Shown: positions 25,651 to 34,302, counted from the first letter of the stretch. The stretch is 64,000 bases of DNA from DATAOG01 sp963757395 (GCA_963757395.1 CAVWRK010000010.1:1-64000); one strand, 5' to 3'. Program-made: numbers and translations. Notes: generated from the sequence alone by a model not told the origin.

Positions 25651-27225
25651 TCAGGCCACCCGGTTGGTCGGGGCGTAGGCCCAGGGCATGAGTTGGTCGA
25701 TCTGGCGGGCGGGGTGGCGGTTGACGAGGCGGGTCAGGACGTCGGCGAGATAGGCCTGGGGATCGACGCCGTTGAGTTTGCAGGTCTCGACCAGCGAGGC
25801 GATCACGCCCCAGTGGACGCCGCCCTGATCGGAGCCGGCGAACAGGGCGTTCTTGCGGGAGAGGGCGATCGGGCGGATCGAGCGCTCGACCACGTTGGAA
25901 TCGATCTCGACCCGACCGTCGTCGAGGAAGACGGTGAGGCCGCGCCATAGTTTCAGGGCATAGCGGATGGCCTCGGCCATGCGGGAACGGCCCGGGACCC
26001 TGGCGAGCTGGGCATCGAGCCAGGCCCGCAGCTGATCGACGAGCGGCCGGCTCTGCTCATCGCGGAAGGTGCGGCGCCGCTCGGGCGCCTGGCCGCGGAT
26101 CGTGCTCTCGATGCGATAGAGCGCGGCGATACGTTGCAAGGCGCCCTCGGCGACCGGGGCGTTGCCGCCCTGGGCGATCTCGTAGAACCGCCGCCGGACG
26201 TGCGACCAGCAATAGGCCAGCGTCGCCGGACCGCCGGCACGGGCAGGATCGGCCAAGGCCTTGTAGGCGGCGTACGCGTCCACCTGGAGGATGCCGCTGA
26301 ACCCGGCCAACGGCCTGATGGCGTGCTCGGCGCCACGACCAGGCGCGTAGAGATAGGCGACCGCCGGTGGATCGCCACCGCCCCACGGACGGTCGTCGCG
26401 GGCGAGCGCCCAGAGGTAGCCGGTCTTGGTCCGCCTGCGCCCCGGATCGAGCACCGGCGCGCGAGTCTCGTCCATGAACAGCTTGGGCGAGCGCTTGAGG
26501 TGCTCGAACAGCCGCTCATGCAAGGGGCGGAGCTCGGCGGCAGCCCGGCCGACCCAATCCGCGAGCGTCGAGCGATCGAGCTCGATCCCTTGCCGGGCGT
26601 AGATCTGGGACTGGCGATAGAGCGGGAGATGGTCGGCATATTTGCTGACCAGGACATGGGCCACCAGTCTCTCGCTGGGCAGCCCGCCCTCGATCAGCCG
26701 CGCTGGTGCTGGCGCCTGGACCACGGCGCTCTCGCAGGCGCGGCAGCCATACTTCGGGCGGCGGGTGACGATCACCCGGAACTGCGTCGGGATCACATCG
26801 AGCCGCTCGGCAACCTCCTCGCCGATCCGGTGCAGGGCGCCGCCACAGCAGGGACAGGTCTGCTCGGCGGGCTCGATGACGATCTCTTCGCGCGGCAGGT
26901 GCTTGGGCAGCGCGCCGCGATTGACACGGCGCTGCTGCCTGCGCGACGCTTCCAGCGTCGCGTCGGTCTTCTCGTCGTGCACCTCGGCTTCGGCGAGCGC
27001 CTGCTCGATGTCCTCGAGGGCCAGCTGGAGCTGATCGGGAAGGACCGCCTTCTCGGAGCGCCGGCCGAACAGGGCCCGCTGCAGCTCCTTGATCAGCGCC
27101 CGCAGCTGCTCGTTGTGCCCGGCCAGCTTGGCCGCGCTCGCGCGTTCGGCCAGGAGCAGAGCTTGGAGCGTCGCCACGTCGTCGGGCAACGGGGCGGCTT
27201 CGGCGGCCTCCGGAGAAGGGCTCAT
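25651..27225 (-). CDS. tnpC: IS66 transposase TnpC
   Basis: A 524-residue IS66 transposase. Residues 25-75 form a leucine-rich coiled coil (SAAKLAGHNEQLRALIKELQ, LFGRRSEK); a Cys-rich module follows (TCPCCGGALHRIGEE with YGCRAC), then SKYADHLPLYRQSQIYARQG and the DDE core with FMDETRAPVLDPG (Asp), GILQVDAYAAYKAL (Asp) and NVVERSIRPIALSRKNALFA (Glu). The C-terminal domain NGVDPQAYLADVLTRL is present. Full length, no frameshift. Confidence 0.95.
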   Translation of the reverse strand: MSPSPEAAEAAPLPDDVATLQALLLAERASAAKLAGHNEQLRALIKELQRALFGRRSEKAVLPDQLQLALEDIEQALAEAEVHDEKTDATLEASRRQQRRVNRGALPKHLPREEIVIEPAEQTCPCCGGALHRIGEEVAERLDVIPTQFRVIVTRRPKYGCRACESAVVQAPAPARLIEGGLPSERLVAHVLVSKYADHLPLYRQSQIYARQGIELDRSTLADWVGRAAAELRPLHERLFEHLKRSPKLFMDETRAPVLDPGRRRTKTGYLWALARDDRPWGGGDPPAVAYLYAPGRGAEHAIRPLAGFSGILQVDAYAAYKALADPARAGGPATLAYCWSHVRRRFYEIAQGGNAPVAEGALQRIAALYRIESTIRGQAPERRRTFRDEQSRPLVDQLRAWLDAQLARVPGRSRMAEAIRYALKLWRGLTVFLDDGRVEIDSNVVERSIRPIALSRKNALFAGSDQGGVHWGVIASLVETCKLNGVDPQAYLADVLTRLVNRHPARQIDQLMPWAYAPTNRVA

Positions 27226-27295
27226 GAGGGCAGTGGATCACACCGCCGGCGTCTTGTAATCCACTGACAAGACTAGTGATTTAATCTGTCGCAGG

Positions 27296-27649
27296 TCACT
27301 GCGCGAGCTGCGGCCGGGCCACCCGTCGGCTGTGCATGCGCTTCCAGTCGAGCCCCTCGAACAGCGCGCCCAGCTGGCCCGGCGACAGCCGCATCACCCC
27401 GTCCTCGAGCCGCGGCCAGACGAACCTCGCCTGGTCGAGCCGCTTGTAGATCAGGGTCAGCCCGCTGCCGTCCCAGACCAAAAGCTTGATGCGGTCGGCG
27501 CGCTTGGCGCGGAACACGAACACCGCGCCGTTGAAGGGGTCGAGCCGCAGCTGCTGCTGCACCACCGCGGCCAGACCGTCCATGCCCTTGCGGAAGTCGA
27601 CCGGCCTGGTCGCCACGAACACGGCGAACCGTCCGCCCGACAGAATCAC
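27296..27649 (-). CDS. tnpB: IS66 accessory protein TnpB
   Basis: A 117-residue protein of the IS66 Orf2 family: FVATRPVDFRKGMDGLAAVV, FNGAVFVFRAKRADRIKLLV, WDGSGLTLIYKRLDQARFVW. TnpB is required with TnpA for IS66 transposition, though its exact task is unclear. Its ATG overlaps the tnpA stop (ATGA type), so the genes are translationally coupled. 70 nt separate it from tnpC. Confidence 0.95.
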   Translation of the reverse strand: MILSGGRFAVFVATRPVDFRKGMDGLAAVVQQQLRLDPFNGAVFVFRAKRADRIKLLVWDGSGLTLIYKRLDQARFVWPRLEDGVMRLSPGQLGALFEGLDWKRMHSRRVARPQLAQ

Positions 27650-28071
27650 ACCACCGCCTTCACGACGCGCAGCACCTTGCCCAGCAGCCTGTCATCGGCG
27701 TCAGGCGGCACTCGCACGACCGCATCACCGAGCACGACCTCGATCAGCCCGCCGGCCGTGGTCGATGCGGGCGGCGCAGCGGCGGCGTCTGTGACCACCG
27801 GCACGAACGCCAGCCCCTCGGCCGGCAGCACCATGCGCCCCTGCCGGGCCTGGTGGCGCCACGCGAACAGCTGCTGCGGCCGCAGATCGTGCCGCCGCGC
27901 CACCTCCGAGATCACCACACCCGGCCCGAGGCTCTCGGCCACGATCCGCGCCTTCGCCTCGGTGCTCCACCGCCGTCGCCCGAGCGCGCCAGTGATCACC
28001 TCGAGCCGCCGGACCTCTCGGACCTCAGGGTCAACCCTACGGTCAAAAGCTGACATCAAACGATCCCCCAC
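27646..28071 (-). CDS. tnpA: IS66 accessory protein TnpA
   Basis: A 141-residue protein with an N-terminal helix-turn-helix (RRRWSTEAKARIVAESLGPG, VVISEVARRHDLRPQQLFAW) of the IS66 Orf1/TnpA family. An internal start at 28056 (MSAFDRRVD) is also possible. It is the first gene of the IS66 operon. Confidence 0.92.
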   Translation of the reverse strand: MGDRLMSAFDRRVDPEVREVRRLEVITGALGRRRWSTEAKARIVAESLGPGVVISEVARRHDLRPQQLFAWRHQARQGRMVLPAEGLAFVPVVTDAAAAPPASTTAGGLIEVVLGDAVVRVPPDADDRLLGKVLRVVKAVV

Positions 28072-28474
28072 ACAGGACCGTCACTCTCGCCAATCAGGCC
28101 GCCCTTGGGCAGGTGCCGCCGCAACAGCGCTTACCACAGACCGCAGCAGGATCTTTATAGCTGGGAAAAAATATGCATGGATGTAGCCGCCGATGATCGG
28201 CGGCTGCCCCGATACCGAATAACGCCTTTAGGATCTTTAGCAACCATGGCAGAAGCTTCGTCGACCAACTCCGGACCCTTTCGAAAATGCCCTTCAACTT
28301 ACCCTTCCTGTGCCGGCCGCCCCTCTCGCAATTCCCACTATGGTTCCCCTACGGCTACCTGCAAGTGGCTACGGTGGAGGCTTGACCACAGCCACCGAGG
28401 GGAAAAGGGGTCAGGGGGGACAAGGGGGCAGGACTCTTTTTTTGACGGAGTTCATCCTCACGTTGTCAAGGAGG

Positions 28475-30826
28475 TCAAGTCGGGGAAACGCGTCGTCTCG
28501 GGTGCTGAAGCGCCTCCCAGATTTTTTCCGGGGTTGCGGGCATGTCAATGTGGGTGACGCCACGGGCGGCAAGCGCGTCGACGACCGCGTTCATGACTGC
28601 GGGCAGGGCGCCGGTGACGCCGGCTTCGCCGCAGCCTTTGACGCCGAGCGGGTTGCTGGTCGCGGGGACCGGGTGGAAGCCTACGTCGATCGGCGGGACG
28701 CGGTCGGCGCGGGGGAGCGCGTAGTCCATGAAGGAGCCGGTCAGGAGTTGGCCGGCGGGGTCGTAAACCGCCTGCTCCATCAGCGCCTGGCCGATGCCCT
28801 GGGCGACGCCGCCCTGGACCTGGCCCTCGGCCAGCATCGGGTTGACCAGCGTGCCGAAGTCGTCGAGGGCCGTGTAGCGCTGTAGTTCGAGAACACCGGT
28901 CTCGGGATCGATCTCGACCTCGGCGATGTGGCAGCCGTTCGGGAAGGCGGACGGCGGGCCTTCGGCCACGAGCGCGGTATCGAGAGTCTCGGGGAGGTCT
29001 TCCGGCAGGCTGTTCGCGGCCCGGACCTTGGTCGCGAGGTCAAGGAGGGAAATCGAGCGGTCGGTGCCGGCGATCCGGAACTCTCCGGTTTCGAAGACGA
29101 TGTCGGCGGCGGCGGCTTCGAGAAAATGGCCGGCGAGTTCCCGACCCTTCTCGATGACGGCGGCGGAGGCCTCGACGATCGCCTTGCCGCTCGACATGAT
29201 CGAGCGCGAGCCGCCGGTGCCGCCGCCCGCCAGCAGCTCGTCGCTGTCACCCTGGAGTAGGTCGATGCGCTCGAACGGCAGGCCGAGCCGATCGGCCAAA
29301 ACCTGGGCGAAGGCCGAGGCGTGGCCCTGACCGTAGTCGAGCGTGCCCGTGATCAGGGTCACCCGGCCATCCTCCTCGAAGCGGATGCCGCCCATCTCGG
29401 GGTTGGCGGGTGCGGTCACCTCGAGGTAGCAGGCGAGGCCGCGCCCGCGCAGCCGGCCGCGTGCTTTGGAGTCCTGGAGGCGATCGGAAAAACCGGCCCA
29501 GTCGGCCTTGGCGAGGCCGTCCTCGAGCACCGCGGCGAAGTCGCCGCTGTCGTATTCGAGGCCGGAGGCCGCGGTCCAGGGGATGGCGGCCGCCGGGATC
29601 AGGTTCTGGCGCCGGAGCGCCGCCGGATCGCGACCGGTCGCGCGTGCGGCGGTGTCGACCAGCCGCTCCATGACGTAGTTCGCCTCCGGCCGCCCGGCGC
29701 CGCGATAGGGGCCGATCGGCACGGTGTTGGTGAAGACGCACCGGGTCCGGATCGCGACCACCGGCGTCCGGTAGAGGCTCGGCAGGTTCTTTTGCATGTT
29801 GACGCAGGGCATCGCCGGGCCGAACGCGGTCAGGTAGGCGCCCATGTCGGCGACCGTCTCGACCCGGACGGCCAGGAAATTACCTTCGGCATCGAGGGCG
29901 AGCTCGGCCTCGACGACCGTGGCGCGGCCCTGCTGATCTGACAGAAAGCTGCCGCTGCGCGGGTCGCACCACTTGACCGGGCGGCCGAGCCGGCGCGCCG
30001 CGTGCAGGATGCCGACGTATTCCGGATAGGCGGCCGACTTCATGCCGAACGAGCCGCCGACGTTGCCCGTCAGCACCCGCAGCCGCTCTGGCTCGATCTT
30101 CAGGTGGTCCTCGGCGAGCGCGCGGCGCAGGCCGAACACGCCCTGGCAGCCGGCGTGCAGGGTGAAGCGCCCGCTCTCGGGATCGTAGTCGGCGAGCGCG
30201 GCGCGCGGCTCCATGGGGGCGACCACGACCCGGTTGTTGACGAGCCGCAGGCGGGTCACGTGCGCCGCCTCGGCAAAGGCCCGCTCGACGGCGGCACTAT
30301 CGCCGAAGCGCCAGTCGAGACAGAGGTTGGCGTGGTCGCCGTGCAGCCTCGGGGCGTCGGCGGCGAGCGCGTCCTGCGCGTCGGCGACCGCCGGCAGCGG
30401 TTCGATGTCGAGCTCGATCAGCTCGGCCGCGTCCTGCGCTGCCTGAAGGGTCTCGGCGACCACCAGCGCCAGCGGCTCGCCGACGTAGCGCACCCGGTCG
30501 GTCGCGAACGCCGGCCGCGGCGGCGCGAACAGCGGGCTGCCGTCCTGGTTCTTGAGCGGCAGCTTGCAGAGGATCGGGCCATAGTCGGCGAGATCGGCAG
30601 CGGTATAGACCGCGAGCACGGCGGGCGCGGCGCGCGCCCGAGCGCTGTCGATCGCGCGCAGGATGCCGTGGGCGTGGGGCGAGCGCAGGACGACCGCGAA
30701 CGCCTGGCCGGGCAGGTCGACGTCGTCGGTGTAGCGGCCGTGGCCCGCGACCAGGTACGGGTCCTCCTTGCGCGCGACCGGCTGGCCGACGCCGAACTTC
30801 AGATGGGGCAGGGGGTCGTGGTCCAT
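28475..30826 (-). CDS. Molybdopterin-binding large subunit, form-II CoxL-like / xanthine dehydrogenase family
   Basis: An intact 783-residue molybdenum hydroxylase large subunit: VGQPVARKEDPYLVAGHGRY at the start, VGEPLALVVAETLQAAQDAA, TGNVGGSFGMKSAAYPEYVG, and the active-site loop PIGPYRGAGRPEANYVMERL, then GTLDYGQGHASAFAQVLADR and KGCGEAGVTGALPAVMNAVV with the catalytic Glu. The loop PYRGAGR matches form-II (AYRGAGR-type) rather than true CO dehydrogenase, which has CSFR with a selenium-ligating Cys. So it is a hydroxylase of unknown substrate. No FAD (CoxM) or Fe-S (CoxS) subunit gene is adjacent. It is divergent from glpD. Maturation genes occur at 51.7-55.2 kb. Confidence 0.92.
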   Translation of the reverse strand: MDHDPLPHLKFGVGQPVARKEDPYLVAGHGRYTDDVDLPGQAFAVVLRSPHAHGILRAIDSARARAAPAVLAVYTAADLADYGPILCKLPLKNQDGSPLFAPPRPAFATDRVRYVGEPLALVVAETLQAAQDAAELIELDIEPLPAVADAQDALAADAPRLHGDHANLCLDWRFGDSAAVERAFAEAAHVTRLRLVNNRVVVAPMEPRAALADYDPESGRFTLHAGCQGVFGLRRALAEDHLKIEPERLRVLTGNVGGSFGMKSAAYPEYVGILHAARRLGRPVKWCDPRSGSFLSDQQGRATVVEAELALDAEGNFLAVRVETVADMGAYLTAFGPAMPCVNMQKNLPSLYRTPVVAIRTRCVFTNTVPIGPYRGAGRPEANYVMERLVDTAARATGRDPAALRRQNLIPAAAIPWTAASGLEYDSGDFAAVLEDGLAKADWAGFSDRLQDSKARGRLRGRGLACYLEVTAPANPEMGGIRFEEDGRVTLITGTLDYGQGHASAFAQVLADRLGLPFERIDLLQGDSDELLAGGGTGGSRSIMSSGKAIVEASAAVIEKGRELAGHFLEAAAADIVFETGEFRIAGTDRSISLLDLATKVRAANSLPEDLPETLDTALVAEGPPSAFPNGCHIAEVEIDPETGVLELQRYTALDDFGTLVNPMLAEGQVQGGVAQGIGQALMEQAVYDPAGQLLTGSFMDYALPRADRVPPIDVGFHPVPATSNPLGVKGCGEAGVTGALPAVMNAVVDALAARGVTHIDMPATPEKIWEALQHPRRRVSPT

Positions 30827-31068
30827 GCGCGCGGGGTTCCTCGATGCGAAGATAGCCGAACCCTAGTGCGATTGTCGGCGAGGGCAACCCGTTGACGCCC
30901 GACACCCGGGATTTCGATCCGTAAAGCCGATTGCTGCCGGGTGTGCTCCTGTGCCAGAAAGCACGCCATCGGGAAGTGGGGGGACTGCGGTTCGCGGCCG
31001 CGCGCGGCGTGGCCGAGAGCGGCGTCGGTGTGCCCGCTGAGCCGGGCCCGTCGAGCCGGGAGCAAGCG

Positions 31069-32589
31069 GTGAGCTCGAACGAGCCTGTCGATCTGCTGGT
31101 CGTCGGCGGCGGCGTCAACGGCACCGGCATCGCCCGCGATGCCGCCGGCCGCGGGCTCAAGGTGATGCTCTGCGAGCAGGACGACCTTGCGCGCCACACC
31201 TCCTCGGCGAGCAGCAAGCTGATCCATGGCGGGCTGCGCTACCTGGAGCACTACGAGTTCCGGCTGGTGCGCGAGGCGCTGATCGAGCGCGAGGTGCTGC
31301 TGCGCGCCGCCCCGCACATCATCTGGCCGCTGCGCTTCATCCTGCCCCACGACCGCCAGCAGCGTCCGGCCTGGCTGCTCCGGCTCGGCCTGTTCCTCTA
31401 CGATCACCTCGGCGGGCGCCAGCTGCTGCCGGCCTCGGAGGCGATCGATCTCGGCAGCGATCCGGCCGGCCGGCCACTCAAGCCCGAGCTCGAGAAGGGC
31501 TTCGCCTACGCCGACTGCTTCGTCGACGACGCGAGGCTCGTGGTGCTCAATGCGCTCGACGCCCATGAGCGCGGCGCCGAGATCCTGACCCGGACCCGCT
31601 GCACGGCGGCCAGGCGGGCGAATGGCCTCTGGTATGCGGCGCTCGATGCGGGTGGCGGCGGCCCGCCGCGGCAGGTGCGCGCGCGCGCGCTCGTCAACGC
31701 GACCGGTCCCTGGGTCTCGGGCTTCCTCAAGGGTCAGCTGCAGATGGCGGCGCCGAGCGATCTGCGCCTGGTCAAGGGCGGCCACATCGTCGTGCCCAGG
31801 CTCTACGATCACCCCTACCCCTACATCCTGCAGAACAGCGATCGCCGGGTGGTGTTCGTGATCCCCTACGAGCAGAAGTTCTCGCTGATCGGCACCACCG
31901 ACGTCGACTACCAGGGCGAGCCGGGCGTGCTCGACATCGGCGACGACGAGATCGACTATCTGTGCCAGGCGGTCAGCCGCTATTTCCGCCGGCCGCTGAC
32001 GCCGGGCCAGGTCGAATGGACCTATGCCGGCGTGCGGCCGCTGTACGACGATGCCCGCAGCGAGGTCTCGGCGATCACCCGCGATTACGTCTTCGACCTC
32101 GACGAGGCCGAGGACGAGGCGCCGCTGCTCTCGGTGTTCGGCGGCAAGATCACGACCTACCGCAAGCTCGCCGAGCATGCCCTCGAGCAGCTGCGGCCGG
32201 CGATGCGGTTCGAGGGCGGCACCTGGACGGCAAGCGCGGCCTTGCCGGGTGGCGACCTGCCGGACGCGGACTTCGACGCCTTCCTGGCCGCGCTGCAGCT
32301 CGAGCGGGCCTGGCTGCCGCCGGAGCTCGCGCGCCGCTACGCCCGCGCCTACGGCACCCGGGTCGCAGCGCTCCTGGACGGCGCCCGAGGCCTGCGCGAT
32401 CTGGGCGAGCCGCTCGGGGATGGCCTGTACGAGGCCGAGGTCGACTATCTGGTCCGCAAGGAGTGGGCGCGGACCGCGGAGGACATCCTGTTCCGCCGCT
32501 CCAAGCTGGGCCTGCACGTCAGCGCCGCGACCGCCACGCGCCTGCGCGCCTGGCTCGGGCACAATCTTGGCGGCGCCGGCGCCGCCTGA
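31069..32589 (+). CDS. glpD: Glycerol-3-phosphate dehydrogenase
   Basis: About 506 residues from GTG 31069, which has a GGGAG ribosome binding site; longer open sequence to 30931 lacks one. The FAD fold begins LLVVGGGVNGTGIARDAAGR, then TSSASSKLIHGGLRYLEHYE, RLVKGGHIVVPRL and VFVIPYEQKFSLIGTTDVDY; the C-terminal domain contains EVDYLVRKEWARTAEDILFR. The membrane-associated enzyme oxidises glycerol-3-phosphate to dihydroxyacetone phosphate and passes electrons to quinone. It stands alone, with no glycerol kinase or facilitator gene beside it. The 240-bp gap to the divergent hydroxylase gene should hold both promoters. Confidence 0.95.
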   Translation: MSSNEPVDLLVVGGGVNGTGIARDAAGRGLKVMLCEQDDLARHTSSASSKLIHGGLRYLEHYEFRLVREALIEREVLLRAAPHIIWPLRFILPHDRQQRPAWLLRLGLFLYDHLGGRQLLPASEAIDLGSDPAGRPLKPELEKGFAYADCFVDDARLVVLNALDAHERGAEILTRTRCTAARRANGLWYAALDAGGGGPPRQVRARALVNATGPWVSGFLKGQLQMAAPSDLRLVKGGHIVVPRLYDHPYPYILQNSDRRVVFVIPYEQKFSLIGTTDVDYQGEPGVLDIGDDEIDYLCQAVSRYFRRPLTPGQVEWTYAGVRPLYDDARSEVSAITRDYVFDLDEAEDEAPLLSVFGGKITTYRKLAEHALEQLRPAMRFEGGTWTASAALPGGDLPDADFDAFLAALQLERAWLPPELARRYARAYGTRVAALLDGARGLRDLGEPLGDGLYEAEVDYLVRKEWARTAEDILFRRSKLGLHVSAATATRLRAWLGHNLGGAGAA

Positions 32590-32669
32590 GGCTGTGGGCC
32601 GGGTGCCGGGCCGAGCAGGCTTGCCCAACGATGCCCGAACGGGTTAGTCCAGGCGGCAGCCTGCCGTGT

Positions 32670-32747
32670 GCGCCCGTAGCTCAGCAGGATAGAGCATCGG
32701 ATTCCTAATCCGGGGGTCGGGGGTTCGAAATCCCTCCGGGCGCGCCA
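32670..32747 (+). tRNA. tRNA-Arg(CCT)
   Basis: Cloverleaf readable by eye: acceptor gcgcccg with cgggcgc, D-arm gctc...gagc, anticodon arm tcgga-ttcctaa-tccgg (anticodon CCT), discriminator G and encoded CCA. The T-arm ggggg...ccctc encloses an 8-nt loop ttcgaaat instead of 7 nt. Confidence 0.9.
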
Positions 32748-32885
32748 CGCTCACGGCTCCAGGCTGGCGGCGGCAGGTGGCGCGGCGCGCACGCCGGCCG
32801 GCGCCGGCGCTCCGTCAGGCAAACTCGCCGGCAGCGATCAAACGTTATGAATCAGTATGTTGCAGAGTAGACCTGATCGCCCACA

Positions 32886-33230
32886 TTAGGGGTGATCAGC
32901 GGCACCGTGCAGGATCTCGGCGGCGATCCCGGTCTCGTAGCCGAGGCCTTCGGCGGTCAGGATCGGCGGGCCGGGGATGCCGCCGAGCACCAGGCCCTTG
33001 CGGACCAGCGCAGTCATGACGTTGGGGTTGCCAAGACCGGTCGCGTCGCGCGCCCGCACGACCGTCGAGCCGACGTGGAGATGGTCGCCGTGGGCGTGGG
33101 GCAGGGAGTGGATCAGCACCGTACCATCCGCATCCGGCGGGTTGGCCAGCCACTGATCCTGCGCCATCGCCTGCAGGATCGCCAAAGTCTTGAGCTGGAG
33201 CCGGTTGAGCTTCTTGGGATTGGGCCGCAT
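32886..33230 (-). CDS. Conserved hypothetical protein (114 aa)
   Basis: MRPNPKKLNRLQLKTLAILQ begins a small soluble protein with LIHSLPHAHGDHLHVGSTVV (His-rich), ARDATGLGNPNVMTALVRKG and ILTAEGLGYETG. The alternation of conserved-looking His and Gly motifs and good codon use support a real gene. It resembles an unnamed alphaproteobacterial family; function is unknown. The His cluster could bind a metal. It reads away from the micro-ORF at 33341-33415 on the same strand. Confidence 0.7.
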   Translation of the reverse strand: MRPNPKKLNRLQLKTLAILQAMAQDQWLANPPDADGTVLIHSLPHAHGDHLHVGSTVVRARDATGLGNPNVMTALVRKGLVLGGIPGPPILTAEGLGYETGIAAEILHGAADHP

Positions 33231-33257
33231 CGGAGCGCCGGTCTCGGGCTAGAAGAA

Positions 33258-33285
33258 GGCGCCGCTGCCCGAGGACAGCGGCGCC
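33258..33285. terminator. Hairpin downstream of the micro-ORF
   Basis: Perfect 10-bp stem ggcgccgctg / cagcggcgcc with an 8-nt loop. On the minus strand it is followed by ttcttc, and it lies 55 nt beyond the micro-ORF stop, so it could terminate that transcript. Confidence 0.6.
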
Positions 33286-33340
33286 GAAAACGCACGCGGT
33301 GGTTACGCGGGTTGGTTGATTGGCTGCTTTCCCCGCGGCG

Positions 33341-33415
33341 TCAGCCGATCCTGGCGGACGTGACCAAAGCCTCGTTCGCCAGCAAGTCCTGACGCGCCAC
33401 CCTTGCGTGAGACAT
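33341..33415 (-). CDS. Micro-ORF (24 aa) with a perfect extended Shine-Dalgarno
   Basis: ATG 33415 to TGA 33341 encodes MSHARVARQDLLANEALVTS then ARIG. The leader AAAGGAGGTGATCC (33430-33417, minus strand) is complementary over 14 nt to the 3' end of 16S rRNA, with 7 nt between GGAGG and ATG. This predicts very strong ribosome binding. A hairpin 55 nt downstream may close the transcript. The peptide has no membrane segment and no recognised family. It could be a short regulatory or structural peptide, or a leader. The translation signal is plain; function is unknown. Confidence 0.6.
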   Translation of the reverse strand: MSHARVARQDLLANEALVTSARIG

Positions 33416-33571
33416 TGGATCACCTCCTTTCCGTTGTTGCACCTGGCAGCGGTCATGCCATCGCCGGGGCCGCCTGTCAAAGGCTTCTCGCGGTCGCCGG
33501 GCGCCGGGAGAGCATGAGGCCGGCGGCGGCGGCGATCCGTGCGCCCCGAAGACGGTTTTGACGGTGGCCCG

Positions 33572-33586
33572 TTAATCCTTTGTTAA
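33572..33586. promoter_or_regulatory. CtrA-type site TTAA-N7-TTAA
   Basis: TTAATCCTTTGTTAA is an exact TTAA-N7-TTAA match to the full CtrA recognition sequence, 67 bp upstream of the membrane-protein ATG at 33653. CtrA is the alphaproteobacterial cell-cycle/motility regulator; binding here is inferred. Confidence 0.55.
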
Positions 33587-33652
33587 CCGCCATGGCCTAA
33601 CCCTGAGGTGTCAGCGAGAGTTCGCGATAAAGCACAGGTTGTGAGTCGCGCC

Positions 33653-34273
33653 ATGTCCCACGCCAAGGTCGGGCCAGCACCCGGGGCCGCTCGTCGGCCG
33701 GTCAGCCGGCCGGAGCTGCCGAACGCCACCAACCGCCAGCAGATCCTGCTGGCCGGCCTGTTGCTGGCGATCGGGGGCATCTGGACCGTGGTTCCTCTGC
33801 TCGCGCTCCTGGCCGGCGCGCGCCCACCCTTGCCGGACCTCGGTCCCGTCGGCGTCGGCGTCCTGCTCGCGATCGGGGTCGGGCAGGTGCTCTGGGGCCT
33901 GGATCTGCTGGTCCGGCGCAAGACCCTGGTCATCGACCAGACCAATTTGCACGTCTCGGTCCGCGGTCTCCTGGGCGTGCGCCGTTGGAGCGAGCCGCTC
34001 GCCAACTACCGCGGCCTGCGCCATCGCCGCGAGCGGGTTCACCATCGCTACGGCTGGCGGATCGTGCACCGGCTGCAGCTGGCGCATCCAGACCCGGCGA
34101 AGGAGATCGACCTGATCCAGACCTCGGGCGAGCGTCGGATCGCAGCCGCCCGGCGGCAATGGGCGGAGTGGCTGGGCATGCCGGTCTGGTCCGCGGATCG
34201 CGCCGCACCCCGGCGGCCGGCACCCGAACCCGAGCGCCGGCCCATCGCGCCAAAGGGCGTGCCAACCCATTGA
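33653..34273 (+). CDS. Two-helix membrane protein of unknown function
   Basis: From ATG 33653 (MSHAKVGPAPGAAR) about 206 residues: an N-terminal cytoplasmic stretch, two membrane helices (QILLAGLLLAIGGIWTVVPL; VGVGVLLAIGVGQVLWGLDL), then a soluble part VRRKTLVIDQTNLHVSVRGL and SEPLANYRGLRHRRERVHHR that resembles bacterial PH-like domains found after paired helices. The tail is Pro/Arg-rich. An upstream start at 33608 is possible. A perfect CtrA-type site precedes it. No clear family. Confidence 0.7.
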   Translation: MSHAKVGPAPGAARRPVSRPELPNATNRQQILLAGLLLAIGGIWTVVPLLALLAGARPPLPDLGPVGVGVLLAIGVGQVLWGLDLLVRRKTLVIDQTNLHVSVRGLLGVRRWSEPLANYRGLRHRRERVHHRYGWRIVHRLQLAHPDPAKEIDLIQTSGERRIAAARRQWAEWLGMPVWSADRAAPRRPAPEPERRPIAPKGVPTH

Positions 34274-34302
34274 GGCCTGGCCGCGGCGCGGCGGGCGCAG
34301 CG

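Larger units (their letters stand above)
25638..28134 (-). mobile_element. Complete IS66-family element
   Basis: About 2.5 kb bounded by 13-bp inverted repeats gtaagcgctgttg (25638-25650) and caacagcgcttac (28122-28134). It contains tnpA, tnpB and tnpC in order on the minus strand. The flanks share a 6-bp core (gtctgt on the minus strand), a near-match to the 8-bp target duplication of this family. All three genes are intact. Confidence 0.9.
25235..28297 (-). pseudogene. AT-rich membrane-anchored protein of unknown function, split by IS66
   Basis: The N-terminal part (from ATG 28297) reads MKGIFERVRSWSTKLLPWLL and KILKALFGIG; after a frame change near 28195 it gives a hydrophobic stretch IIGGYIHAYFFPAIKILLR that reaches the IS66 end. 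Beyond the element the frame resumes SVNIDRGEKNVLGQSVFGLR and runs about 135 residues, including SLALIADNDNSSSSILCIFD and GLEIGSTLILSDCHIVNGIS, to TAA 25235. The C-terminal part is far less GC-rich than the surroundings. It probably had one membrane helix and an exposed domain. No family is recognised. Confidence 0.55.

Noticed and set aside
26134..27267. 377-codon frame opposite IS66 tnpC
   Set aside because: Antisense shadow of a full transposase gene.
30799..32628. 609-codon frame opposite glpD
   Set aside because: Antisense shadow; glpD motifs are intact on the plus strand.
33417..33430. Sequence identical to the 3' tail of 16S rRNA (ggatcacctccttt)
   Set aside because: No other 16S sequence lies upstream; it is better explained as a perfect Shine-Dalgarno on the minus strand.
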